A stretch of 64,000 nt of DNA from an uncultured Allomuricauda sp. (GCF_947499695.1 NZ_CANMPQ010000003.1:1-64000); one strand, 5' to 3'. Shown: positions 18,100 to 27,115, counted from the first letter of the stretch. A program made the numbers and translations. The notes: a model not told the origin generated them from the letters alone.

Positions 18100-19212
18100 C
18101 TAGTCTGTGTTTTCGTCTTCCTCTATGGCATTCCAAACCTTGACCTTGTCTTCGAGCACAAGTCCTGATTTTACCTCCACAAAAATACCATCACTTACCC
18201 CTAACTCTATATCCCTGCGCTCAAATTGTTGTTCCGAGGTCTCTACTTCAACAAATGGTTTTTTGGTATCATCGTCAAACTGAACCAAGGCCTCTTTTAA
18301 AGCCAAAACGCTATCTGCTCTCGCTAAGATAATGGAAGCATTGGCACTAAGACCTGCTCTAATAAAAACAGAGTCTTGCTTTTTAAGTGTTCCCTTAATC
18401 TCAAACTGGATGGCTCCGTTCTCTTCCTTGCCTTTTGGTGCGATGTAATCCAGCACGGCATCAAAAACTTTGTTTTCAATTGCACCAACTGTTATTTCCA
18501 AGGGTAGTTCTTCTTTTATTCTCCCTACATCTGATTCATCCACTTTTCCTTCAAAAATCATCTTTTCCACATCGGCAACCGCGGCAATTGTGGTTCCTTC
18601 GTTAAAATTGTTGCTCTCTATCACTTGATTTCCTACCTCTACCGGCACTTCCAAAACCATTCCACTAACAGTTGATTTAATCAATGTATTAGCCGAATTG
18701 CTAAATCCCGAAGTAGTTCCCGTTCTTACAATATCGTAGCGTTTGTTCGCTGCTCTGTGCGATTGCCTTGCCTGATCATAGGCCACCTGGGCACGCTCTA
18801 AATCCGCCTTGGAAATTACACCTTTATCAAAAAGTGATGCTTGTCTTTCATAATTTCGCTTTTGATCATCCAAATCAATCTTGGCTTCGTCAATCGCATT
18901 CTTGGCGTCATTCAGCGCATTTAAATTGGGGACTACTTTTATCTTGGCCAACAAGTCGCCCGATTTTACGTAATCACCACCTTCAACATAAATCTCCTCA
19001 ATTACTCCTGAGATGTTAGGCTTGATCAATACTTCTTCGAGGGGAAGAATACTACCGGTGGCTACCGCTTTTTTAACAATATTCTTTTTTGAAAGTTCTT
19101 CTATTTCGTAAACTACTGGGTTTTCAGAATTTTTTTGATAGAGATAATACATAGATCCCCCAAAAACAATTATGATGAGCAATAGAATGATAATGGTTAC
19201 TGACTTTTTCAT
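18100..19212 (-). CDS. Membrane fusion protein (HlyD/MacA type), copy A
   Basis: A 370-residue periplasmic adaptor with one N-terminal helix (about 5-26), half-lipoyl motifs (KPNISGVIEEIYVEGGDYVK and a later TVSGMVLEVPVEVGNQV), an intervening helical hairpin and a beta-barrel. It is the paralog of the 13677-14795 protein and follows permeases A and B in the same way that copy B follows permeases C and D. The two share most of the motif spacing along their whole length. It probably joins permeases A/B to the single TolC. Confidence 0.92.
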   Translation of the reverse strand: MKKSVTIIILLLIIIVFGGSMYYLYQKNSENPVVYEIEELSKKNIVKKAVATGSILPLEEVLIKPNISGVIEEIYVEGGDYVKSGDLLAKIKVVPNLNALNDAKNAIDEAKIDLDDQKRNYERQASLFDKGVISKADLERAQVAYDQARQSHRAANKRYDIVRTGTTSGFSNSANTLIKSTVSGMVLEVPVEVGNQVIESNNFNEGTTIAAVADVEKMIFEGKVDESDVGRIKEELPLEITVGAIENKVFDAVLDYIAPKGKEENGAIQFEIKGTLKKQDSVFIRAGLSANASIILARADSVLALKEALVQFDDDTKKPFVEVETSEQQFERRDIELGVSDGIFVEVKSGLVLEDKVKVWNAIEEDENTD

Positions 19213-19248
19213 TGTAATTAATATGGTTTATTTTGATTGATGATTCTT

Positions 19249-20508
19249 TTATTCTGTTCGTAAAGCTTCAATTGGACGCACACGAATGGCACTGTTCGCT
19301 GGTATGAAACCAGCCAATAATCCTGATATCATTAATATCATCATGGCTCCACTCACAACACCTACGCTTACATTCGGATTGATAAACATATCTACTGGGC
19401 CGACACTGTCCAACAGCGAATTAATGCCATAAATGACCAACGACCCGAAAATAATTCCAACCATACCTGATATTATCGTCAGGAAAATAGATTCCATAAG
19501 AATCTGTTTTTTAATGGACCATGGCTGCTCGCCCAATGCCCTACGAATTCCAATTTCTTTGGTGCGCTCTTTGACCACAATTAACATTATATTGCTCACA
19601 CCAATAATACCGGACAACAATACCATGATACCTACGATATAAGCGATGGCTTTTAGCCCTGCAAAAAGACTTTCTACCCGATTAAACTGTTCGTAAAGGT
19701 CAAAATATCCTATTGCTCTATTGTCCTCTGGGTGTACTTTATGCCTTTCCCGTACTACTTCAATAATATTTTCTTTTAATGCGGATATGGAGTTTCCGTC
19801 ATGTGCAGTAATTGCCATCCAGCCTACGTCTTCTCCTCGATTGAATGCTTGAGAGAAAGCCGTAAACGGAACAAATATTTCTTTTTGAGCTTCTTCTCCA
19901 TTACCATCATTGTTGTTCTTCTTGTATGTACCAATCACTAGAAAATTTACTCCTTGTATTTTGATATAAGTACCCAAATACTCTTCATCTTTTTCATAAA
20001 GATCCTTGACTACTCCCCTTCCGATTATAGCAACTTTACGTTTTTCGTTGATGTCATTGTAATTCAGAAACCGACCTGACGTTATCGTCATGGGGTCCTG
20101 GTTTATTATTTCCGGATAATCTCCATAAACACTATACGCGCCCGTTCTAATGCCTCTTACTACATTATTTCCTCCTCCGGTTCCTCCAGTATGATTTCTG
20201 GGAGAAACAAAACGAAGGTTGGGCACATTATCCCAAATGGCCTGAACATCGCTCACTTTAAATTCAAAGCTTCTATCCTTAGGCAAACCTTCATATGGCT
20301 TTGTGGTCCTTCGTGTCCACATGAACATTGTGTTGGTAGCTATATCACCAAAATCCGCTCGAATCCCATTCTCAAAGCCCTTTCCAGCTGCCAACAACAC
20401 AATCAGAATGAAGATTCCCCAACATACACCAAAAGCGGTAAGTATCGTGCGGCCCACATTGCTTGTGAGCACTTCCAATATTTCTCTCCATCTATCCTTA
20501 TTGAACAT
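19249..20508 (-). CDS. MacB/FtsX-type ABC transporter permease B
   Basis: A 419-residue permease: N-terminal helix (about 20-42), MacB-PCD periplasmic domain with a Gly/Asn-rich stretch near residue 110, and three FtsX helices with SNIMLIVVKERTKEIGIRR. The C-terminus AIRVRPIEALRTE matches permease D. It has no ATPase domain. It lies 25 bases after permease A and 36 bases before the copy-A fusion protein. The substrate of the complex is unknown; MacAB-type pumps export macrolides, peptides or lipidic molecules. Confidence 0.92.
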   Translation of the reverse strand: MFNKDRWREILEVLTSNVGRTILTAFGVCWGIFILIVLLAAGKGFENGIRADFGDIATNTMFMWTRRTTKPYEGLPKDRSFEFKVSDVQAIWDNVPNLRFVSPRNHTGGTGGGNNVVRGIRTGAYSVYGDYPEIINQDPMTITSGRFLNYNDINEKRKVAIIGRGVVKDLYEKDEEYLGTYIKIQGVNFLVIGTYKKNNNDGNGEEAQKEIFVPFTAFSQAFNRGEDVGWMAITAHDGNSISALKENIIEVVRERHKVHPEDNRAIGYFDLYEQFNRVESLFAGLKAIAYIVGIMVLLSGIIGVSNIMLIVVKERTKEIGIRRALGEQPWSIKKQILMESIFLTIISGMVGIIFGSLVIYGINSLLDSVGPVDMFINPNVSVGVVSGAMMILMISGLLAGFIPANSAIRVRPIEALRTE

Positions 20509-20533
20509 CTTAATGTACGCTTTTGGTTAGTAA

Positions 20534-21778
20534 TTATTCTTCCCTTAATGATTCTATTACCTGGACTTTCGCCGCTCTTAGCGCTGGTATAAGTCCTGCA
20601 AGTGCCCCGGCAAATACAAGAACCAAAACCGTAGAAAAGGCCACATTAAAATTTACTGATGGATTTTTTACATAATCTATCTGCACATGCGGGCCCAATA
20701 TTTCTAAAAGGGTCATACTAAAAATTAAACCGGAAAATCCAGAAATGGCCGTAACAAAAATAGCTTCATGTAAAATCATCCCCACAATGGACCACGGCTT
20801 GGCACCAAGGGCTTTGCGAATACCTATTTCACGTGTACGTTCTTTCACAACAATGAGCATAATATTGCTCACTCCCACTACTCCCGCAATTATGGTACAT
20901 CCACCCACAAACCAAAAAAACAGTTTCATGTTGTTCGTAATACCATAGTATCGCTTTGCTTCCTCCATGGCACTCCATACATCAATGGCGGCCTCGTCAT
21001 CGGGCGCAACGGTATGGGATTGTTGTAAATAGGACCTTAGATCGGCTTTGAACTTCACCGCTTGTGCCACGGCTTGATCAAAGTTTTCCACTTCAGGAAG
21101 TGTATAGGATAAATTGTTCACTCTATCTCCCCCATTAAAAACGCGCTGCGCTGTTGTGATAGGAATATAGATACGCTCCTCTTCACGATCCTGCATTTCT
21201 CCAAAAACTCCCACTATTTTAAAAGGTATCCCAGAAATATCTATGAATTCCCCAACAGGAGAATCAACTTCGGTAAAGACGTCTTTTTTTATTTTATTAC
21301 CAATTACGGCTACTTTGCCGGTGGAGTTTTCGTCTTGGAAATTTATAAAGCGTCCTTCCCTCATTTTAGGACCTTCAATGAACTGAAAATCCGCACCAAC
21401 CCCTTGAACACTGTACACAAGGGATTCTTTGCCGTAATTCACGGTAATATTTCGAACAAATATTCGTGGAGATTTGTATTCGACCGTTTCTTTGAACATG
21501 GAAGCCGTGTTCTCAAAGTTGTCGTTATTAAAACGGATACGTCTTCCCGGATTAAGGCCTTTAAATTCTTTTGAAGTTACTCCTGGCCATGCCCACACAC
21601 TGGTTGTGGCATCTTGCTTGAATTCATGCTCAATACCGTTTCTCATTCCCTGGCCAAAACCTAAGAGAATTACAAGAATGAAAATACCGGAAGCTACCGA
21701 AAGTCCGGTTAAAAATGTGCGTAGCTTGTTCTTCCTTATGGTGTCAAAGATTTCTTGCCACCTTTCAATGTCGAACAT
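20534..21778 (-). CDS. MacB/FtsX-type ABC transporter permease A
   Basis: First gene of the efflux locus, 414 residues from the ATG at 21778. The frame extends another 18 codons upstream, but the family start MFDIERWQEIF and the matching starts of the three paralogs fix this ATG. It has the same layout: N-terminal helix, MacB-PCD domain, three FtsX helices with GVSNIMLIVVKERTREIGIR, and an end AKVQVIESLREE. The upstream 110 bases contain a near-match -7 element (TAATTTTTG, one base too long), so the operon promoter is uncertain. Confidence 0.9.
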   Translation of the reverse strand: MFDIERWQEIFDTIRKNKLRTFLTGLSVASGIFILVILLGFGQGMRNGIEHEFKQDATTSVWAWPGVTSKEFKGLNPGRRIRFNNDNFENTASMFKETVEYKSPRIFVRNITVNYGKESLVYSVQGVGADFQFIEGPKMREGRFINFQDENSTGKVAVIGNKIKKDVFTEVDSPVGEFIDISGIPFKIVGVFGEMQDREEERIYIPITTAQRVFNGGDRVNNLSYTLPEVENFDQAVAQAVKFKADLRSYLQQSHTVAPDDEAAIDVWSAMEEAKRYYGITNNMKLFFWFVGGCTIIAGVVGVSNIMLIVVKERTREIGIRKALGAKPWSIVGMILHEAIFVTAISGFSGLIFSMTLLEILGPHVQIDYVKNPSVNFNVAFSTVLVLVFAGALAGLIPALRAAKVQVIESLREE

Positions 21779-21892
21779 AGTGGTTGGTGTTTGATGATTG
21801 ATGAAATACGTTACCGTACCCCAATATGACAAAAATTACGCCAGAATGTTACACTTTAAAGGTAAAAAAAGTGTTAAAACTTTAAAAATATG

Positions 21893-22105
21893 TCAGTTAC
21901 GAAGCTTTTTATACACAAAATAGAAGAGGCCACCGACCAAAATATAAGGAATTGCCATTAGGTAAACGATTCCATTATTAATTCCTTCAGCTGTTTCACC
22001 TCCGACCTCACTTTCTACAACTGCACGACACATGGCACATTGTGCCTCGGCAATTTCGGGCAGTAATGCAAAAACCAATAGGAGTATGAATAATCTAGTC
22101 TTCAC
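21893..22105 (-). CDS. Small CxxC membrane protein of the oxidase-assembly cluster
   Basis: A 70-residue protein with a signal peptide or first helix (residues 1-21), then QCAMC (Cys23, Cys26) just after it, a Glu/Gly-rich stretch and one membrane helix (about 46-64) ending in KKLRN. It starts with GTG at 22105, eight bases after the DUF420 gene. I recognise no named family. The exported CxxC pair and its position at the end of an SCO1/DUF420 transcript suggest a part in copper or redox handling during cytochrome oxidase assembly, which is inference from context. Confidence 0.7.
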   Translation of the reverse strand: MKTRLFILLLVFALLPEIAEAQCAMCRAVVESEVGGETAEGINNGIVYLMAIPYILVGGLFYFVYKKLRN

Positions 22106-22113
22106 TGTTCAAG

Positions 22114-22650
22114 TCAATATTGATAATAAGGTGAAATCATAAGGTACACAATGACACCCGTGACGGCTACATACAACCAAATAGGAAAAGTATATTTTGC
22201 CCACTTTCTATGGGCTACGTAATCCTCCAAATATCCTTTGGAATAGGTAATTAAAACCAAGGGAATTACCGCAATAGAAAGCAAAATATGAGTAAGTAAA
22301 ATAAAGAAATAAACATACCTTAGGGTACCTTCTCCTCCATAAGGTGTGCTTTGCGAAGTCATATGATATGCAACATACATAACCAAAAACAATGCAGAAA
22401 GTATAATACAAGTTGTCATTAATTTTTGATGTATACTTCTTTTACCGTTTTTAATAGCTATCACAGCTGCTATAAGTAAAATAGCTGTAAGCCCATTTAT
22501 TGATGCATAGATCGGAGGTAAAAATGTTAACGGTTTGGCATCAGGTATCTTGTACATAAAAAGTAGCGCCACAAGCAAGGGAACAGCTATAGAAACGGCA
22601 GTTATCCACTTTTTGAATTGCTTTTCATTGGCTGAAATGGCTTCCTTCAT
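22114..22650 (-). CDS. DUF420 membrane protein
   Basis: A 178-residue inner-membrane protein with five helices, typical of the DUF420 (CtaM-like) family that is regularly found with cytochrome c oxidase assembly genes. A conserved histidine lies in helix 3 (MYVAYHMT) and another in helix 4 (LTHILLS). The ATG overlaps the SCO1 stop codon by four bases (ATGA), so it is coupled to SCO1. In Gram-positive relatives CtaM is needed for heme-copper oxidase activity; for this copy the function is inferred. Confidence 0.88.
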   Translation of the reverse strand: MKEAISANEKQFKKWITAVSIAVPLLVALLFMYKIPDAKPLTFLPPIYASINGLTAILLIAAVIAIKNGKRSIHQKLMTTCIILSALFLVMYVAYHMTSQSTPYGGEGTLRYVYFFILLTHILLSIAVIPLVLITYSKGYLEDYVAHRKWAKYTFPIWLYVAVTGVIVYLMISPYYQY

Positions 22651-23393
22651 TCTTCTAAAAGTAATTTTTTAATATCCTCTTTTAACATTGTTATCTGCTG
22701 TGCCTCGCCCTCGGCATTAACTCCTTGTTTTTCTGTAATGGTACCTCGGTAATATATCAAAGGATTACCGTATTCATCATTTCTGGAACGAATGTAACCT
22801 TGTTTATCTACCAAAGCGAACATTCCTGAGTGCTCAAATCCACCAGGAGCATCTTCAACTTCATTAGCAACAATATAGAATCCTTCTTGTGCCAGTTTAT
22901 AAATAGTATCTCGGTCCCCGGTTAAAAGATGCCAATCCTCATCATGAATTCCATACTTCTGTGTATATTTTTTTAAAATGGATGGAGTGTCGTAACGCGG
23001 ATTTATAGTGAATGAAGCAACCCCAAAATCCTCATAATCTTTAAAGGTATCTTGAAGCTCCACCAAGTTTTTGGTCATTATTGGACAAATGGTGGGGCAG
23101 GTGGTAAAAAAAAACTCGACCACATATACTTTGCCCAAATAGTCCTTGTTGGAAACCAGTACGCTATCTTGATTCAAAAATGAAAAGGCGGGTACTTTCC
23201 TTTTTTGTCCATTCCCAACAATAAAACCTAAATGTTTTTGCGCAGCCTGAACACTCATTCTGTCATTTTCCACAATATCGCCTTCCTTGAGTTTTTTGGT
23301 CATTTCGTAGACAGCAAAGACTCCAAATACCAGGATAACGGCAGATATCCATACGTAGTTATATTTCTTTTTCTTATTTGCTCCTGTCGGCAT
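22647..23393 (-). CDS. SCO1/SenC family copper chaperone
   Basis: A 248-residue protein held in the inner membrane by one helix (about 13-31), with a thioredoxin-like domain outside. The copper ligands of the SCO family are present: Cys99 and Cys103 in TTCPTICPIM and His188 in FEHSGMF. It delivers copper to the CuA site of oxidase subunit II. The ATG lies 20 bases inside the preceding Cys-less thioredoxin-like gene, and its stop overlaps the DUF420 start, so three genes are tightly coupled. Confidence 0.93.
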   Translation of the reverse strand: MPTGANKKKKYNYVWISAVILVFGVFAVYEMTKKLKEGDIVENDRMSVQAAQKHLGFIVGNGQKRKVPAFSFLNQDSVLVSNKDYLGKVYVVEFFFTTCPTICPIMTKNLVELQDTFKDYEDFGVASFTINPRYDTPSILKKYTQKYGIHDEDWHLLTGDRDTIYKLAQEGFYIVANEVEDAPGGFEHSGMFALVDKQGYIRSRNDEYGNPLIYYRGTITEKQGVNAEGEAQQITMLKEDIKKLLLEE

Positions 23394-24006
23394 TATTTTT
23401 CTTTAGGGCAAGACGATATTCAGCTAAAATAATCTTAACATCATCTTCCATTTTATTGTTTAATTCGGCAACTGAAGTTGTATTAAATCCGTATTTGACC
23501 CCTTCATCTTCGTCATCATTTCTGCCTCTAAGGCTCAAATCTTTATCGATGATAAAAACATACGGACTCCCCATATCTTCCTCTAATTGAATTCCCGTCT
23601 TCAAGCTATCAAAAAAGGAGGCAATTTCCGTGTGGGTTCCAAAAGCGAAATGCCATTTGGTAACATCAGAAAACTCTCCAAGTTCCTTTTTTAAAGCAGC
23701 GGTCTCATCTTCCGTTCCCTCAGATGCGATCATAACCAACTGCAAATCTTTAAACTTCCCAAATCGCTTGTAGATTTTTTGATTTAGGTTGAAGGCATTG
23801 CCTTTTCTCTTTTCGATATCATTACCCAAAAACCCAAGTATGGTAATCTTGTCCCTTAGTGTAACATTGCCGTTGAAATCCGATAATTCTTGAAGATTTG
23901 AGGTAAGAATGGGTAATTTTCCAAAGTTGTTCACCCCCGATGCAAAGAATAAATAAGCCACCAAAGGAAGTATAAATAGAACAACTAAAACAAAAGTCTT
24001 TTTCAT
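23374..24006 (-). CDS. Cysteine-less membrane-anchored thioredoxin/SCO-like protein
   Basis: A 210-residue protein with one N-terminal membrane helix (about 4-23) and a domain resembling a thioredoxin or SCO fold (strands ITILGFLG and LQLVMIAS, then SPYVFIIDKDLSLRGR). There is no cysteine anywhere in the protein, so it cannot act by a CxxC redox site or bind copper as SCO1 does. It is the first gene of the SCO1-DUF420 transcript and overlaps SCO1 by 20 bases. I do not recognise a named family; an accessory role beside SCO1 is the most likely reading. Confidence 0.72.
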   Translation of the reverse strand: MKKTFVLVVLFILPLVAYLFFASGVNNFGKLPILTSNLQELSDFNGNVTLRDKITILGFLGNDIEKRKGNAFNLNQKIYKRFGKFKDLQLVMIASEGTEDETAALKKELGEFSDVTKWHFAFGTHTEIASFFDSLKTGIQLEEDMGSPYVFIIDKDLSLRGRNDDEDEGVKYGFNTTSVAELNNKMEDDVKIILAEYRLALKKNNADRSK

Positions 24007-24030
24007 TGGAATTTGGATTGTACAAAAATA

Positions 24031-24057
24031 AAAAAGACGGTTATAAAACCGCCTTTT
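24031..24057 (-). terminator. Rho-independent terminator after oxidase subunit IV gene
   Basis: Left arm AAAAAGACGGTT (24031-24042) pairs with AACCGCCTTTTT (24046-24057) apart from one A-C mismatch, and A/T runs continue on both sides. It separates the ctaB-coxIII-coxIV transcript from the SCO1 transcript. Confidence 0.7.
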
Positions 24058-24075
24058 TCATTTGTTAATACTTTT

Positions 24076-24459
24076 CTAGAAATTCCAGGATAAAAATCCA
24101 TCCTTGAATATATTGTAAATGTAATCTGCTTCAAATAACAGAATGAACACTAGATAACATATAAGGAAGATTGGTGTCCAGACAATAGCTCTTCGCAACG
24201 AGCTTCTCTCATCACGCAAGTGCATAAAGTCCCAAGCAATGTAGTATGCTTTTACCAAAGTCAGAATGATGAATATCCAGTTAAGGAGTTTCATTCCTAT
24301 AAAATAGTTTTGGGTTAAAACCTCAGGTTTAAAAATCCCTAAAACAACCTCTACCGCCGTAACGATGGAAAGAAAAATCAATACTCCCCAAATCTTTTGG
24401 ATGTTGTTCTTAAACTTTACTAGTCCTCTAAAAATTTCTAGTTTATGTTCGTGTGCCAT
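24076..24459 (-). CDS. Cytochrome c oxidase subunit IV (prokaryotic type)
   Basis: A 127-residue inner-membrane protein with three helices (about 20-42, 50-70 and 88-112), the size and pattern of the prokaryotic COX4 subunit of caa3-type oxidases. Its start MAHEHKLEIFRGLVKFK is cytoplasmic. It follows subunit III by 48 bases and precedes a terminator, so it is the last gene of the ctaB-coxIII-coxIII-coxIV unit. The assignment rests on size, topology and position, since this subunit is poorly conserved in sequence. Confidence 0.82.
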   Translation of the reverse strand: MAHEHKLEIFRGLVKFKNNIQKIWGVLIFLSIVTAVEVVLGIFKPEVLTQNYFIGMKLLNWIFIILTLVKAYYIAWDFMHLRDERSSLRRAIVWTPIFLICYLVFILLFEADYIYNIFKDGFLSWNF

Positions 24460-24507
24460 TATACTGTAATTGATTGGATCCCTACTCTTGCAGGAATAAC
24501 ATAAAAT

Positions 24508-25482
24508 TTATACCAAATAAAAGAATGTAAATACAAAAACCCATACTAAATCTACAAAGTGCCAGTACAGTCCAACTTTTTCTACCATTTCATAATGTCC
24601 GCGACGCTCATATGTGCCTAGGATGATGTTGAAGAAAATGATAATATTTATAAGTACTCCTGAGAATACGTGGAATCCGTGGAATCCTGTAATGAAAAAG
24701 AAAAAGTCAGCAAACAGTCGACTTCCATATTCATTGTGAATAAGGTTTGCGCCTTCGACCACCTGAGTGGCATCTTTTAATTTTGCCAAAGATTCTTGAC
24801 GAGACAGTAGTGTTTTCTCTCCTTCTTCATTGATAGTCTCGGTACGAATAAGAATATTTGGTGTTGCCTTGAATCCCGCCACTACCTCATTTAAAGAAAA
24901 TGATGTTTTAAAGCCTTCATCCATAAACCATACACCCTCACTCTTTTCATGCTTGATTCTATCTTCTGGTAAAGCTTTTGAAAAATCCGCCAATGCAGCT
25001 CTTTCTCCGGTTTCGGCATCTACGAACTGAAGTATTCTTCCACCTTTGGTCTCTACAGCTCCATAATCACCTTTTATAAAGGTTGCCCACTCCCAAGCCT
25101 GGGAACCAACAAATATGGCACCCCCAATAATTGTAGCGAACATGTACCAAATAACCTTATTCTTTTTCATCTTATGTCCAGCATCTACAGCAAGTACCAT
25201 AGTCACAGATGACATAATCAAAATAAAGGTCATGAAGGCAACATAGATCATCGGGTAGTTTCCATGGAAAAAAGGAACGTGGGTAAATACCTCATCGGCA
25301 ATGGGCCAAGTTTCAATGAACTTGAACCTTGAAAAGCCGTAGGAAACCAAGAAACCAGAAAAGGTCAAGGCATCCGAAACAATAAAAAACCACATCATCA
25401 TTTTTCCGTAGCTAGCGTTCAGTGGTTGATTTCCACCTCCCCAAACGCTTTCTTCTGTACCGGTAGTCACGGTTGTACTCAT
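24508..25482 (-). CDS. Cytochrome c oxidase subunit III, long form
   Basis: A 324-residue inner-membrane subunit of the heme-copper oxidase. Conserved parts are MMMWFFIVSDALTFSGF at the start, QAWEWATFI before the middle loop, and FFITGFHGFHVFSG and GLYWHFVDLVWVFVF at the end. Between about residues 135 and 250 there is a hydrophilic stretch of roughly 110 residues, much longer than in typical subunit III; it faces the periplasm if the usual topology holds. It is followed by subunit IV and preceded by a second, shorter subunit III gene. Confidence 0.9.
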   Translation of the reverse strand: MSTTVTTGTEESVWGGGNQPLNASYGKMMMWFFIVSDALTFSGFLVSYGFSRFKFIETWPIADEVFTHVPFFHGNYPMIYVAFMTFILIMSSVTMVLAVDAGHKMKKNKVIWYMFATIIGGAIFVGSQAWEWATFIKGDYGAVETKGGRILQFVDAETGERAALADFSKALPEDRIKHEKSEGVWFMDEGFKTSFSLNEVVAGFKATPNILIRTETINEEGEKTLLSRQESLAKLKDATQVVEGANLIHNEYGSRLFADFFFFITGFHGFHVFSGVLINIIIFFNIILGTYERRGHYEMVEKVGLYWHFVDLVWVFVFTFFYLV

Positions 25483-25576
25483 ATTAAAAAGGTCGTTTTA
25501 ATAAAACTTTCACAAAAATACATCTTTTGACGTATTCGAAAAGATAAAGTTGAATGAAAACTGAATGGATTCAAAT

Positions 25577-26158
25577 TTATTTTACGAAATACATAAATAG
25601 TATTAGATACACCCAGAGAAAATCCAAAAAATGCCAGAATGTGGCTCCAAGTTCTAATCCCAACATATTTCCGGGCATATATTTTCCCCTCAACTGCTGC
25701 ACCAATACAACCAAAAGTGAAATAATACCCGCCACCAAATGCACAATATGTATGGCGGCAATCAAAAACACATAGGACATTTTAATGTTACTGGTTGGTC
25801 CAGTAAAATAATATCCGTTATCCAACATTTGGGAGAACCCCATAAACTGGAGGATTATGAATGTGATTCCCAAGACCAGGGTTATCACCAATAGCAATGT
25901 TCCTTTGGATTGGTCATTTCTGCCTACTGCCAATTTAGCCAAATAGTAGGTAATGCTACTCAAAACTATAATGGCCGTGCTGATAAAAAAAGCTTGCGGC
26001 AATTCTAAGTCGCTTATCCAATCTTCACGTTTACTGCTCACAATATAGGCACTGGTCCAACCGGCAAAGCCCATAATCAAACTTCCAATACCGAACCACA
26101 GCATCATTTTTTTGGCTCGGCGTTTCTTTACTTCTATATCTACTTCGGTTAAATCCAT
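25577..26158 (-). CDS. Cytochrome c oxidase subunit III-like protein, short form
   Basis: A 193-residue inner-membrane protein with five helices from the subunit III family, ending GATFWHFLDFLWVYLILFMY, which is the conserved last helix. It starts 3 bases after the stop of ctaB. With the longer subunit III immediately downstream this gives two subunit III-type proteins for one oxidase cluster, an arrangement I believe is common in Bacteroidota. Whether both enter the same complex cannot be told from sequence. Confidence 0.9.
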   Translation of the reverse strand: MDLTEVDIEVKKRRAKKMMLWFGIGSLIMGFAGWTSAYIVSSKREDWISDLELPQAFFISTAIIVLSSITYYLAKLAVGRNDQSKGTLLLVITLVLGITFIILQFMGFSQMLDNGYYFTGPTSNIKMSYVFLIAAIHIVHLVAGIISLLVVLVQQLRGKYMPGNMLGLELGATFWHFLDFLWVYLILFMYFVK

Positions 26159-26161
26159 AGT

Positions 26162-27064
26162 CTAGCTGACAAACTTGTCTATTACGTATACAATTTGAAT
26201 AAGAGAAATGTAGGTAACACTGGCCAACATTAGCCTTCGTGCTGATGCATTATCTCGATTTTCATATAATTTAAATGCAAATATCAGCATTACCAACCCC
26301 GAAAGCAACACTATTACCGCTGCGGGAATGGATAAATGTAATCTTCCTGTAAAACCAAATGCCGGCATGATTGAAATCACAATCATCCAGATGGTATATA
26401 AAATTATCTGAAGTGCAGTTCCAGCGTCTTTTTTGCCCGTAGGTAACATTTTAAATCCGCCGCGTTTGTAATCGTCATCCAACATCCATCCTAAAGCCCA
26501 AAAATGTGGAAATTGCCAAAAAAATTGAATCATGAACAAGGTTCCAGGCTCAATACCAAACTCATTGGTTGCTGCCACCCAACCCAGCATAAATGGAATA
26601 GCTCCGGGAAAGGCACCAACAAAGACCGAAAGTGGTGTCTTAGTCTTTAAAGGGGTATAGACACTGGTATACAAAAAAATAGAAATAGCCCCAAACAGTG
26701 CCGTTTTGGGATTAAGCATATAAAGCGCAATCACCCCTATCAAGGTCAAGGAAACAGCAATAAACATTGCCCTTTGAGCCGTCATTCTTCCAGAAGGAAT
26801 AGGGCGGTTCTTAGTACGGTTCATTAACGCATCCAAATCCTTTTCAATAACCTGGTTGTAGGCATTGGAGGCCCCAACCATACAATAGCCACCAAAGGCA
26901 AGCAATAAAACTGACATTAAATCAATCTGTGAAGCACCTAAAAAATAGCCGGCAATGGATGAAAAAACCACACTGACAGCCAGTCTGGCTTTAGTGATTT
27001 CCTTAAAATCGGCAAAAGTCAAAGACAATGAAATATTTTTTACGGAACTTACGGTGGGTTTCAT
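26162..27064 (-). CDS. ctaB: Protoheme IX farnesyltransferase (heme O synthase)
   Basis: Inner-membrane UbiA-family prenyltransferase that adds farnesyl to heme b to make heme O for the oxidase. About 300 residues with multiple helices; the aspartate-rich substrate motif NAYNQVIEKDLDALMNRT and NRPIPSGRM are diagnostic, and a second acidic motif DDDYKRGGF follows. A TTG start at 27076 is in frame, but the promoter just upstream would put the transcript start at about 27078, so the ATG at 27064 is preferred. First gene of the ctaB-coxIII-coxIII-coxIV transcript. Confidence 0.93.
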   Translation of the reverse strand: MKPTVSSVKNISLSLTFADFKEITKARLAVSVVFSSIAGYFLGASQIDLMSVLLLAFGGYCMVGASNAYNQVIEKDLDALMNRTKNRPIPSGRMTAQRAMFIAVSLTLIGVIALYMLNPKTALFGAISIFLYTSVYTPLKTKTPLSVFVGAFPGAIPFMLGWVAATNEFGIEPGTLFMIQFFWQFPHFWALGWMLDDDYKRGGFKMLPTGKKDAGTALQIILYTIWMIVISIMPAFGFTGRLHLSIPAAVIVLLSGLVMLIFAFKLYENRDNASARRLMLASVTYISLIQIVYVIDKFVS

Positions 27065-27084
27065 CCACAAATTCAATTGGCTGG

Positions 27085-27115
27085 CAAAGATAACCTCGCT
27101 CTATCTCATTTCCAA
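27085..27115 (-). promoter_or_regulatory. Promoter of the ctaB-cox operon
   Basis: On the minus strand TTG (27113-27115), 20-base spacer, TATCTTTG (27085-27092), a full TAnnTTTG match. It predicts a leader of about 14 bases before the ATG at 27064. It lies in the 127-base divergent region shared with the metallo-beta-lactamase gene. Confidence 0.65.
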
